Shown here piece by piece: positions 27,401 to 37,807 of a stretch of 64,000 bases of DNA. How positions within the stretch are numbered: the stretch's first letter is position 1; each line of letters starts with the position of its first letter. The stretch comes from Calonectria ilicicola (lineage: Eukaryota; Ascomycota; Sordariomycetes; Hypocreales; Nectriaceae). A model generated the notes under the pieces. That model was given only the letters and a program-made list of their open reading frames with translations. It was not told the origin of the DNA and searched no databases. Position numbers and translations under genes: made by a program. Location: NCBI GenBank assembly GCA_020809705.1, contig CP085826.1, forward strand, positions 6,882,001-6,946,000, written 5' to 3'.

Positions 27401-29159
27401 ATAATAGCTTACTTATAAGATATTTTTATACTTTTTATATATTATATTTAATCTAAGATTATTTTCTTTATATTAGATAGATTGGGGGTTAAGGTTCCCT
27501 AATTGCTATTTACTTTAGGCTAGTAGGAAGACTTTATCTCTATCCTATAATAATTCCTTAATTTATTAAGCTATTTTTTATATACTAGTTATCTATTTTC
27601 TTTTACTACATTTATTATAGGTGCAAGTATCCTACTAGGCTGGGGGTTTATTAATATAGATATCTATTATAGATACTAGAATTCCGATTTCCTTAGCTCT
27701 CTTTAGCCATTTATATAGTAGGTAAGCTTTACCTTCTTCTTATATTGATTATACTTTTTAAATAGCTTTATTAGTTTCTTATTATAGGGTAAGTTTAATT
27801 TTGTGAAGTTTATAGCTTTTTTTTATTATTTAATAATAGTAGTAGGTTTATATTTAGTAATAATAGCAAGGGTGGTTTTTCCTATAAGGTTATTTTTTCC
27901 TTCTAGTATAAAGATTTATTTTTTTAGGTATTATTAATAGATTTTTTAATAATATTAAGTTACTTTTTTCTTAAATAGGTTTAAATTAATTTCCTATTTT
28001 AGGAAAGTAGTATTTAAAGGATTTATATTCTTTCTTTTCATAGTTAAAATATATGATCCTAGATTTATCTTTTTATTAGATTACTTCTAATTCTATAGGT
28101 CTTAAATGGGTTCTATGTGCTATACTTTTAGTTCGCTTGGCTCCAGTATTAGTAGATTAGGTCCTGTTTTTATAATTTTTTTATTGTTTTCTTTTAAATT
28201 ATTAGTTATTAATTTATACTATATAGGCTGTATACTTAAAGAATTCTATAGGGGGCTTTAAAAGTTAATATATTTTATTTTAGATTATTTCTTTAAGCTA
28301 TTTATAAAATTTATTAATTATTATTTCTTTTATTTAGTCTAGTTTAATTATATAATATTAAAAGTTAGAGAGGAAATTACTATAGGATCCTTTTTAGGAT
28401 AATTTACTTAATTCTTTTAAAATAATTTATTTTTTATTAATTATTTTAAATTAGATTTAAAGTTCCTCTTTAAAATTATTAAAGAAATTAAAGAGTTTTT
28501 AGATTATATTATTAATTTAATTTTATAATATAATAATAAAGATTTTAAAGTATTTAGATATAGTTCTTAATACCTTTTCTTCTAATTATTCTATAATATA
28601 TTAGACTCTTAATCTCTTATTTTATTTAAATATTATAAGATAAAGAGATTAGTAGCTCTTGACCTATGTAAGCTATTTGTGTAAGGTGGCAGTATCTCCT
28701 CCCTATATCAATAGCTTTTTAGGCTTAATTACTTCTCCAAGGTCTTTCCTATAGATAGTAAAGTTACTAAGCTTCTGTAGGTATTGCTAATAGTTTTAGG
28801 CTATATTTACTTATTACTATTCTAGGGTATTTACTATATTCTTAAAATCCTATATATTATTTATTTTATTGAACCTTTATTATAGGAACTTATATTAGAT
28901 AGTAAGTTAGTTGAGTAGTTTGCCTAGTTTTCAGTTTTCTTATCTGAGTTTCTAATAATATCTCTTATCTAGGTTATTTTCTTTATTATTAATTTCTTTA
29001 AGGGCTTCTATCCTAAGGTCTCTATTATAATCTATAGGTACATTTTCCTATAACTAATTCTAAGGTAGACTAGCGGAGATACTTAAGGTTAGAGCAAATA
29101 TATTGGCAATATTATTTAATTAAAGATATAAGTAACCAACTAAATAAAAGCTTTTAATA
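24500..29159 (-). pseudogene. Element B: rest of integrase, RNase H, RT, protease and gag relics
   Basis: Minus-strand gypsy pol and gag of element B downstream of the element C insertion. The integrase resumes at 24500. RNase H lies near 25.2-25.5 kb, the RT WKTAF equivalent near 25.98-26.01 kb, and gag-like sequence about 27.9-29.1 kb. Strand bias of substitutions varies along the segment: some stretches keep G but almost no C on the plus strand (for example 26.9-27.2 kb), as expected if RIP hit one strand at a time. Confidence 0.8.
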
Positions 29160-29557
29160 TATAATAATCTAATTAATTTCTTAATTAAATAAACTAATTA
29201 AAATAAAAGGTTAATATTAGTAGAATAATTAGGTATATTAGAGGGTTAGAATAATATAAATATTATATTAAGTAATAGTTAATTATAATTAAAGTAACTA
29301 AATTATATTAAAAGCTAATTAATTCCTTTCCTTATAGTAAGACCTAATCTATCTATATATTATTATATCTAAGATTCTATTATTATAAAAGTTAAATAAG
29401 ATTAATTTAATAATATTTATTATAATCTTTAGTAATATTGAATAGAGGTTGTTTAACTTTACTCTTATTGGTTGGTTATGTGGGTCTAGGGTAGTCTTAT
29501 TTTAATTGGTTAGGGTTCTACCAGTGGTTACCGCCTTTAGGTGTCTGGGTCATAACA
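29160..29557 (-). repeat. 5' LTR of element B (398 bp)
   Basis: Pairs with 8036-8433. The inner left half is RIP-saturated. The outer right part from about 29440 is well preserved and ends GTGTCTGGGTCATAACA. Confidence 0.93.
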
Positions 29558-29562
29558 ACAAT

Positions 29563-29862
29563 CACTAACTTTAGCAAAAATATTAAAAAAATATATCTTA
29601 TATAAATAGATTTCTATTACAAATAATATAATAAATAGAATAACTAAAGCTCTTTTAAGATAGTAATATAAGTCCTTTATTAAAAAGCTTCTGATAGAAG
29701 ATATTAAAAATATTATAATACATAAATATCAAATAAAAAAGCTAAAAGACCAAATATAAAGAAGACTAACTAAATAGCTAACTAAACTACAGCTTAATTA
29801 TAAGAAAGGAAGGAAAGATTAGGGATAACCGTCCTCATAAGACAGACCCAGCTAAGGGGGTA
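29563..29862 (+). pseudogene. Copia RNase H C-terminus and polypurine tract
   Basis: After the right-hand ACAAT duplicate, the copia RNase H frame continues from 8035. The join reads INIYNH, matching the family VDIHxHWLRQ motif, with stops at the expected Trp and Arg positions. Further on is a degraded stretch corresponding to the ADGLTKAL region. A purine run GCTAAGGGGG at 29851-29860 is a plausible polypurine primer directly before the LTR start at 29863. Confidence 0.75.
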
Positions 29863-30188
29863 TGTTAGAGAATGTAAAATAGCAAGGATTAAATGTTTTC
29901 TGATATAAGGATATTTTTAGGCTATTTGCATCAACTACATGTACTGGTACCAGTGGGGTCAGACCCCCAGTCAGACACACAGAATTTTCATCAATCAAGG
30001 TCTGTGACAGTGGGCCCTGGGTGATGCAAGTTGGTAAGGGCCTGAAGCCGGCTCCTCGCCATTCCACCCTTATGCTCCACCACGCCGACCAACTGCTGCG
30101 AGAGCAGACCCCCTCTCCCTGTCTCCACAACGATATCACGGAGAGAAAGAAAATAGATGCCCTTATGTGAGGTGCGATCTGTCAAAAC
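29863..30188 (+). repeat. Putative copia 3' LTR, right end uncertain
   Basis: Starts TGTTAGAGAATG right after the polypurine tract, the usual copia LTR opening. The first 70 bp are AT-shifted and the rest is of normal composition. It contains a perfect 12-bp palindrome ACTGGTACCAGT (29943-29954), followed directly by the hairpin GGGGTC-A-GACCCC (29955-29967). No partner LTR is in the window, so the end is a guess: TCAAAACA at about 30188 is one candidate. Confidence 0.5.
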
Positions 30189-32899
30189 ACTGTAACTAAT
30201 TACTGCTAGCTAGTGACACGTCCCAGCATTGGTTTCAGGCGACGGAGTCACTAGCACCGCGGGCCGAGCAAACCGTCAAACAGTCCAGACTCCCAGCTCC
30301 AAAAATTTAGCTACACTTTGACGCTGAGGATTCTTAATGTTTGCCCTACGATCTTAGATTTGATCTGTGACGCGAGTGGCCCTGGGCTAGACATGAAATG
30401 AGGCGGAGATGGGAAGCCCCCCTTTTAACATCCTGCACCACATACCAGCATGGTCGGGCTTTTTTTTTCGGTTTTTTTCGGATGATCCTAGTTCCAAGTC
30501 CATCGACTCTGCGAATCTTGACAAATCACAGAGCAGGCCACAATCTCAACTGAGACAGTAAGACTGAGTAGTCATTTCTCTATCCTGCTGGCTGACAAAA
30601 ACCCGGGGACCCATTCCCAGGTAAAGGCATCAATCCCTGACAGATACGGTTAATGTTTCCCTTGGGACCCTTTGGAAAGTGTATGTCCAGGTCTGGGCAT
30701 GGCTTTAGAGCCATCCAATTACAGATGCATAGATCCATCTGGTGCAGACGCAGCTGTTGTTGGTGGCAATAAAGTGCCAAGTCATTGTAGGTCCACTACC
30801 CCCAAATCTACCGAATACAATCGCATCAAAACTTCGGATGACTCGGGGCCCGAACGCCATGGCGTTCTACCTATTCACGAAGCAAACTTGGGATCATCGG
30901 CAACTCCGCCGCTGATAATTGGGTCCTCAGGTTCCGTTGTGATTGTGACTACGTCCGTGGTGTCTCCAAAATGGTTAGTTTGTGAGATGGGCTATCGAAA
31001 ACTTGCAGGAGGGGTCTTTGATGGGAAAATAACACGAGAAGCGGCGTGAGACATTCTAAAGTCGCGCCGCAATGTCGATCAATGACCTTTCCTAAGGCCG
31101 GATTGCTCCCCCGGTCTCATGGACCACACACACTTCAAGGATCAGCTTGCACTGTGCTTGATGGTCTCAACAGGCTCGGTGAGCAATTTTGTCGCTCATT
31201 CCACACGATGTCTGCAGAAAAAGAAAGAAAAAAACATGCGAGGCTTACTCCAAAACAACCCCACGCACAAATAAGGAAATTGTATTTCCCGTCCGGACGA
31301 AGCCACCCGATGAATTCCGGGCTCCCGCTTCCAATCTCGACCCCTGCGAATAGAGCACGGATCCTCTCCATCGGCAGACTCCGCAGCTTCATGATGTGGC
31401 TTGAGAAACAAGGCTAAGTTTGCCAACAACAGATGGGATTCCTAGAGGGATAAAGCAGGTTGCTGAGGAGTAGGATGAGATAACTCGCGCATTCGCATAC
31501 CCTCGTGATAAGTGTAACGGAACCTAATTTTGGGCCGCGAGTATGCGAGTCGGGCTGAAATGTGCACTTTTTGCCAAGACTGCTGCTAAGCCAACCGGAC
31601 TCCTTAGTCGGAACCACGGCAGTGCTTTCTTTTTTTTTCTTATTTTTCAGCGAGCTAATGTAACGTTAGCTCATCATTTGAACAACAAGCGGGTAGTTTG
31701 AGGCTTGTGGGGATCATGAAGACGAGCGTTGGGAGCGGACCCAAGGTGGTAACACAGCAGTAGTGAAGGCACCTCATTTCATGTACCCATGCCTCTGTCC
31801 CAAATCGCTAGCCCTTGCCTGAAACTCATTTAGAATTATCACACATGCCCAAGGGAAGTGGGTTTCTCCGACCATTATCATTCGCTTTAAGCTTATATTG
31901 GGTGGTTTGTGGGGTGTGTTCTCACCTTTACCCATGTTTTCACAGGAAAAGCACTGATCCCCGACAATGAGTACCCGTGGATCAGCGACTAGAGCGCAGA
32001 TCCGGACATCCCCGCTGTCAGTTGGTTATCTGCAAGAGCTCTATTGCTTTGTCTGGGTGGAGAAGTGAGTGATCAGTTGTGTGATCACAGGGGGCAGTGC
32101 CTGTCTCCCAATGCAACCACCGGCAATCATGGCGAACGCGCCCTGTGGATCCAGGTCGTCCAACGAGAAATCTGCTGTTTATACCTGTGCGGATGTGATT
32201 GGTGATGCAGTTTGCCCTGCATCAAGTGTGCCCGTTCCAGCCCGGAGCAACACCGAGCCATGCATAGAATTACGTTGCTGTGCTCAGGCCGCTAACCACA
32301 CTCCGACATCCCAGTACGATCAAGTTCGGGGTAACACATTTATTGAAAGTATAGGCTAGGATCCCAAAAAAAAAAAAGCCTGATAGTGAGAGCGAAAACG
32401 TACGGGGATCCCCTTTAGTTAGTGCTTAGCAATTCAAACCAGGGATTGATAATAGATACATCTTAGTCAACCACCCTTGTTGGGCAAAGTTGATAGGAGC
32501 TACCAAGGGAGGGTGGCAGACAAGAAGCGATCTAGATGAACCATGGTAAGGATAAAATCTTGTAAGGAGTGAACCGTCGAGTACTGAATTTCAAGAGTGG
32601 GCAGGAAGATCACGTGCTTTTCTCTCATCAAAGGCTGACCCATTCGGTACATCTACGCTATCTCACCATGTGTAATTTAGCGCTGTTATAGCGACTTCAC
32701 AGGCGGTCGAGACGGGGTTTCTGTTAGGACACAAGTACCCCTGCAAATTCTGCCCCCGCGATCCCCTCACTCAATCATGATAGTCTGCAAGCGTGCTTAA
32801 CAGGACGCGTTCGATTTTGCAGCTTTTGCCAGCGCCGGTCTTTGTCAACGTCTCAAGCAGTGGAAAGGCGAGCGGCGCGGCTGCACAGCTTCCTCCAAA
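30189..32899. other. Intergenic region between repeat block and first gene
   Basis: About 2.7 kb of ordinary composition. Several ORFs of 60-125 codons exist on both strands (for example 30672-31049 and 31046-31417), but none shows recognisable domains, introns joining them, or a coding pattern. I see no tRNA or rRNA. Homopolymer runs occur at 30460-30468 (T) and 32366-32377 (A). Nothing else is supported. Confidence 0.6.
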
Positions 32900-33901
32900 A
32901 TGGTCTACTACTTCAGTTCCAGCGTTGTTGAGCCCTCGGGTTTCATCTACGTCGGCAAGGACAAGTTTGAGAGTAGGTCGCTTCCCACCCGCTGTTCCGC
33001 AACATCGATTGGCTGAGGCAGGTCAGACGAGGATTTGATCAAATTTGGCTGGGAAGAGGATATCTGGTAAATTACCCTTTGCTTGCGCACGTGAATAGGC
33101 GTCTCTAACCTGATGATAGGGTAAGGGCACCCTGAGCTAGCACTTCTCCGCCTCAGAGGATGATATTGATGCCGCCTACTCAGTTCCACGTAGACAAACT
33201 CTCCAGTGCTCACATTTATCTCCGAATGAGAGAGGGCCAGCAATGGGACTCGCTGCCTGAGGAGCTGGTCATGGACCTTGCTCAGCTGACCAAGGCCAAC
33301 TCGATTGAGGGTAAAAGCTTTTTTTCCTTGGCACGGTGATGATTTTGTTCCGGCGTTATCTAACAACCATTTAAGGCAACAAGAAGGACAACATCACCAT
33401 CATCTACACGCCATGGTCAAACCTTAAGAAGGATGGCAGCATGGAAGTCGGCCAGGTTGGGTTCAAAGATCCTCGCAAGGTATGCTTACCCTTACCAGAC
33501 CTATGAGTGGAATCTTGGGCTCTTGACTGATGCAAGTAATGCAGGTCAAGAGAGTTCTTGTTCCTCAGCGTGAAAACCCAATCGTCAACCGTCTCAACAA
33601 GACCAAGGTGGAGAAGAAGCCAGATCTGAAGCAGGAAAAAGATGATCGTGATAAAGAGCTTCGCCAGAGGGACCAGGCAGCCCAACAACTGAGAGTATGT
33701 CTGAAAATATCCAAGCTTTGAAATGTCTCAGTAGCTAACACCACCCCCTTACAGCGCAAGGAGGAAGCTCGACAAGCTCAGGAGTGGAAGGAGAAAAAGT
33801 GGCAAAAGGACCACGCTTACGATGAACTTTTCACTGATGAGAATATGGCTGGAGCAAGCAACCAAGATCGTGACGAGAACTGGGAGGATGATTTCATGTA
33901 A
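32900..33901 (+). CDS. CCDC25/Jlp2-like DUF814 (NFACT-R) protein, spliced
   Basis: Exons: 32900-32972, 33027-33066, 33120 (one base), 33184-33310, 33376-33479, 33545-33694 and 33755-33901, giving 642 nt and 213 aa. The N-terminus [20 protein letters not shown], then [17 protein letters not shown], then TPWSNLKK, match the DUF814/NFACT-R domain of human CCDC25 and yeast Jlp2. That domain fills residues 1 to about 115. Residues about 120-185 are charged and probably coiled coil, and the tail ends WEDDFM as in CCDC25. Human CCDC25 is reported to sense extracellular DNA at the membrane; the fungal role is unknown, and relation to the Rqc2/NEMF fold suggests RNA or ribosome contact. The reading frame closes only if one G joins TG and TTC between exons 2 and 3. 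Its 3' end faces the next gene 228 bp away. Confidence 0.9.
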
Positions 33902-34128
33902 TTCATTCGTCATAAAATTATTCGCGGGTTGAAAACCTGGGGACGTTATCACCTTACAACGGAGTGGTAAATCAGTATTTCAATCTTCGCCTTGGGAGCG
34001 GCTGCGCTCCACTCATTCATCCAATCAGTTTCTCAGTCTCATCATATAAATAGGGTATCCAATCCTTTCTTCCTAGGCCTAACAGATGAGAAATACAAAC
34101 AAGACTAAGGCCAGCTATCCCATAAATG

Positions 34129-37100
34129 TTAGCCACTAACGCCAATTCCTACACTGCCACTCATGCTCATCTCGTCAAATCTACTCGTTATCCCTCCTAA
34201 TTCACTTGATGTCTCAAGTCGAATGGGACTTGACGAATCAAGCTCGCTGGCGCTGCAACTGGAAAGCCCTCCCTGCATCCGAGTGGCAGAATCATGCGTG
34301 TTGAATGATGTTACAAGACGAGGTGGAAGATCCTCCTCGGGCTCCTCTTCAACAAGGTCATCAAGATCTTCATCAGGATGAGGGGCGGGTTTCTCGTTGG
34401 AAGATCGATGACCTTCCTGGTTCTCCTGTGTAATGACAGGCTCTCCTCCTGGAAGCTTCACCTCCCGAGCTTCTAAAGTCTCTGCAATATCAAGAAGCAA
34501 TAGATCCATAGGACATATGTATGCTACGTGCTTTCGCTGGCTCCAGGCTAGAATGTGGCCACATAGTTGGCCATGCCGACGATCAATGACCCAAGCACCG
34601 CTATCTCCAGGGATACCAAGAGGCACACCTGGCCTTTTACCTCCATCTTGCAGAGGAGTGGCACTGGTAACTTGATATGTGTGACTAGGAGATGTTCGAC
34701 CATATATCTTGACACTGGTTAGAGCCGGGAGGATCTGGCCGGTCTGCAAGCCGCTGGTTCTTGCCATGCATTGGACTTCTAAACCTGGCAGGGAGTCCGA
34801 AGGGGCGACAGTTGTTGGTCGAAGCAACGCAGCTTTATCTTTATGCGTTGAGCCCAATTTGCGAAGTGATTCTAGGTCTTGGGCTCGAGGGATAGAATTA
34901 TCATCGGGCATTCGGTCATCAGCAAACTCGAAAAGAGCCCAATCAACTTCGTGAACAAGTCCATTGGCATGCTTTCTTCGGATACCGCTGGATGCGTAAA
35001 TTTCCCCCAGGCTATAAGTGTCGATGTGATCCTCATCTTCAGTTTCAGGGCATGGGTAGAAGCCTTCCTCTACGTCATCAAGAGCTGGCTGTGTGACAAT
35101 ATATCCATCACCACAGCCAGGTTCTACGCCTGGAATATCGCCAGGCTCGTTGTACTCACCATCTTCATCATCCTCATCGTCTTCGTAATCACTTGTAATA
35201 TCGGAGTCAGAGTATGCTTCCGACTCCGTGTCGGAAAGTTCATAAGCAAAATCGTCATCAGGGTTGCTGTCTTCGCTGGACCCAGCATACCAGTCCAGGT
35301 CAGGGAGAGCACTGCATCGCAGAGCATCATCGTTGCCAAAGTCTCGATCCGGATCGTCAAGCATATGGTGCACAGTCATTCCGTACGGCTTATCATCGAT
35401 AATGACGAGACCGCCTAGGCTGACAGGAGGGAGGTGTCGGTCTCCAATCCAAGCGCCAATGCTTGCTCCATTTCCTGGTCGCTCTTGGTACTCTGGATTA
35501 ATTGCATCGAGATTATCCTCGCCCTGTGTACCATCCGCGTTACTTCTCCGGGCCATAGATCTTAAAACAGATCTAGGCTGGCGACGTGACCGTAGAACAT
35601 GACCCCGGCAGACTTTTAGAGCGAAACCGGTCGTCTCATCAAACAAGTCGCCTAACCTTTTGTTAAGAATTGCTCGGACTTTGCCAACAGACGTGCAGAC
35701 TACGAGAACGGTGGGCTGAATCTTTTGGGGGCTGGGTCCGATAGACTCGAGGGAAATTTCCACTGATTCGGGATGTTTGCGATAAAAATGTCGTAGTGCA
35801 TGATTGACCTGAGGCATCAATATTTTGTTCCATCTGTCCACAATCTCTGGAGCAATAGGGACTTGCGGATAAAGCCGGACCTTGGCTTCTTTTCCAGCAG
35901 GTTTCTCAGGCATAACATCTGTGATTTTATTAGTAACCTGAGACTGAGGGCGATTTGTGTATTATAAGAGATATTTCCTTACCATCAGCATCTGCGGTTG
36001 TCTCAACCTTTTCAGCTTCCTTCTCGACCTCCTTTCCACGATTTTGCTTGGAGGTCTCAAAAACAGGTTGCTTCTCTTTGATCGGCTTTGGGGTGTGCTT
36101 GACATCTTTGCTGTCTTTGCTATTCTTAACATCTTTGCTGCTCTTGGAAGCAGGCGTGACAGGGTGAGCGGTTAAAGGCGAAAGAGGTTCGACTTGGCTG
36201 GTCTCTTGGCCAAGTCTTTCTTCAAGACCGCTAACACCGTCCAGGATGCAACAAGCCTCCAAAAATCGACTTGCTCGCACTTGGACAGTATTTAGCAAAG
36301 CCTCCCCGCTGGATCGTCCTGCGAGCTCATCGTCTACCGCGCTCCAACATGCTTGCACTGCTTTCATATACAAAGTGCCGCAGCGAACGGCGAGCTGTTC
36401 CAGGAGGGATTCGGGGACCAATGTTGAAGATGGATCAGGAACAAGATCTTCAAGCTTAGTCCATAGCCCAATAGACAAGAGAATCATGGCAAGAGAGTAG
36501 AGATCGAAAACTCGATGATCTGCATTGCTGGCCAATGGCGAGGTTGCTAAGTTGCGAGGGTCCAACGGGTGCCGGGAAAGATTGGGTGTTGTGGTTGGTG
36601 TGTCGTCGGGGAATAGATCAAAGGAAGATATCAGGGGCCGTCTAATATCTACTTCTCCATTGAGGACACCCGGTTCTGTTGTGACTGCATCGCAAAAAGA
36701 GATATTCTTATCAATCAAATTTCCGTGGGTCACACCTCTTGCATGCATGTCGAAAACAGTATTCACCAGGTTGTGGGCTAGCTTAAACTTTGCTTCTAGC
36801 CTGGGCTCTGAACCAGGACGGGAGATGAGATCGCCCAAAGTTGGCAGGTTGTACAGAGGGTTTTTGGTAAGTCGTTCGAATGAGACCGCATTGAATGACG
36901 GGGGAAATCTGTAGACAAGCCCAAGCCTTGAGTTCTCAATGTCTTCAAAATAACCCAAAAGGCGAGGCAGCCCAGTCCATGTTCCAGGCGATCTTTGGGG
37001 ATCCTGTTGCAATCCGGCTGAAAGTTTCTCAAAGCGAGCCATCGGGGGCATGATGCCCGTCATGGCAAAGATGGAGTCAAAAGTCGCATATTCCAGAAGC

Positions 37101-37807
37101 AACGGAGCCCATGGTTGGCGGGACGTTCCGTGTGTGAGCTCGGAATATGCAGTTTTGCTCATGAAAACAACCTCTCTCGGGCTAGAAGCATCATCGCCTT
37201 GTCGTGGGTGTAAATGGGTTAGGGTTTGAGGATCAATTTGCTGCGGAGTTTGCATTCTTGTTGACTCAAAGGGGCGGAAGTCTTCGGAGGTTGATGATGA
37301 TTTTAAGGGCGACTTCGATGACCTGCGGGGCATTGCGGCAGATGAACGCGTCCGTGAGAGATCAAATAGCGTGTCAATTGATGCCGTAAGATCATTGACT
37401 AAGTCTTCGAATCGGTTCTTGTCCCATTGTATCAAGGGCGGCTTCGTGTCTTGTGAAGTTGGCGCCGCGTGGACGATTCGTTTTGAACTAAGCCACAGAG
37501 GCTCAGCCTCGGCAAGAATGTCTTTGATGGTAGACATGATACTGCCAACAACCTCACTGAGGCCAGCCTTGGAGAGGGACTCATCGATCTCAGCGGATTG
37601 GGTCGGGTCGGACCACTCCAGGCCCCAACTGACGAGTCGGTCTTTCTGAATGCGCAATTTACGATGAAGGGCCTTGATCTCCGGGTCCTCCTCATTCTGA
37701 ACAGGCTCCTTTACGAAATCGCTCGACTTTTTGGTGTCGTTATATAACCGGCTCAGCCGCTTCTGGAAAGGCAGCTGGAAGCCACCAAGAGGAAGAAACG
37801 ACTCCAT
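34129..37807 (-). CDS. HeLo-like / pseudokinase / chymotrypsin-fold protease-like fusion protein
   Basis: Two exons (35983-37807 and 34129-35918) joined by a 64-bp intron with GTAAGG donor, TACTAAT branch and CACAG acceptor give 1204 aa in frame; read separately, each ORF would look like its own gene. Residues 45-110 ([28 protein letters not shown]) are helical and resemble HeLo-type prion-inhibition domains. Residues about 285-490 look like a protein kinase, but the catalytic loop is HGNLIDKN (361-368) instead of HRDxKxxN and the DFG site is SFD (395-397), so it is probably a pseudokinase. Residues 540-605 are a Ser/Lys-rich linker. From about 760 a chymotrypsin-like fold is suggested by VHHML (His 792/793), VDWALF (Asp 934) and PGDSGAW (Ser 1048), split by an acidic Asp/Glu insert (about 825-870). 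No signal peptide is seen, so it is likely intracellular. A cell-death or immune role is inference. Confidence 0.8.

Larger units (their letters stand above)
8036..29557 (-). mobile_element. Ty3/gypsy chromovirus relic, element B (host of A and C)
   Basis: The element is bounded by matched 398-bp LTRs (8036-8433 and 29160-29557) and a perfect 5-bp target duplication ACAAT (8031-8035 and 29558-29562). Removing the nested elements A and C with their duplications leaves about 7.1 kb, a normal gypsy length. Pol reads on the minus strand, so the right LTR is the 5' LTR. The pieces are 8434-8788, 15711-17005 and 24500-29159. The insertion splits the copia RNase H exactly, giving a clean relative age: copia before B, B before A and C. 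RIP has destroyed all frames. Confidence 0.92.

Noticed and set aside
30672..31417. Two overlapping plus-strand ORFs of 125 and 123 codons next to the repeat block
   Set aside because: No domain, no start or splice context, and ORFs of similar size occur on the other strand. Treated as chance.
34129..35913. A separate gene of 594 codons starting at its own ATG
   Set aside because: A canonical 64-bp intron with a TACTAAT branch site joins it in frame to the upstream ORF, and only 16 bp separate the two ORFs.
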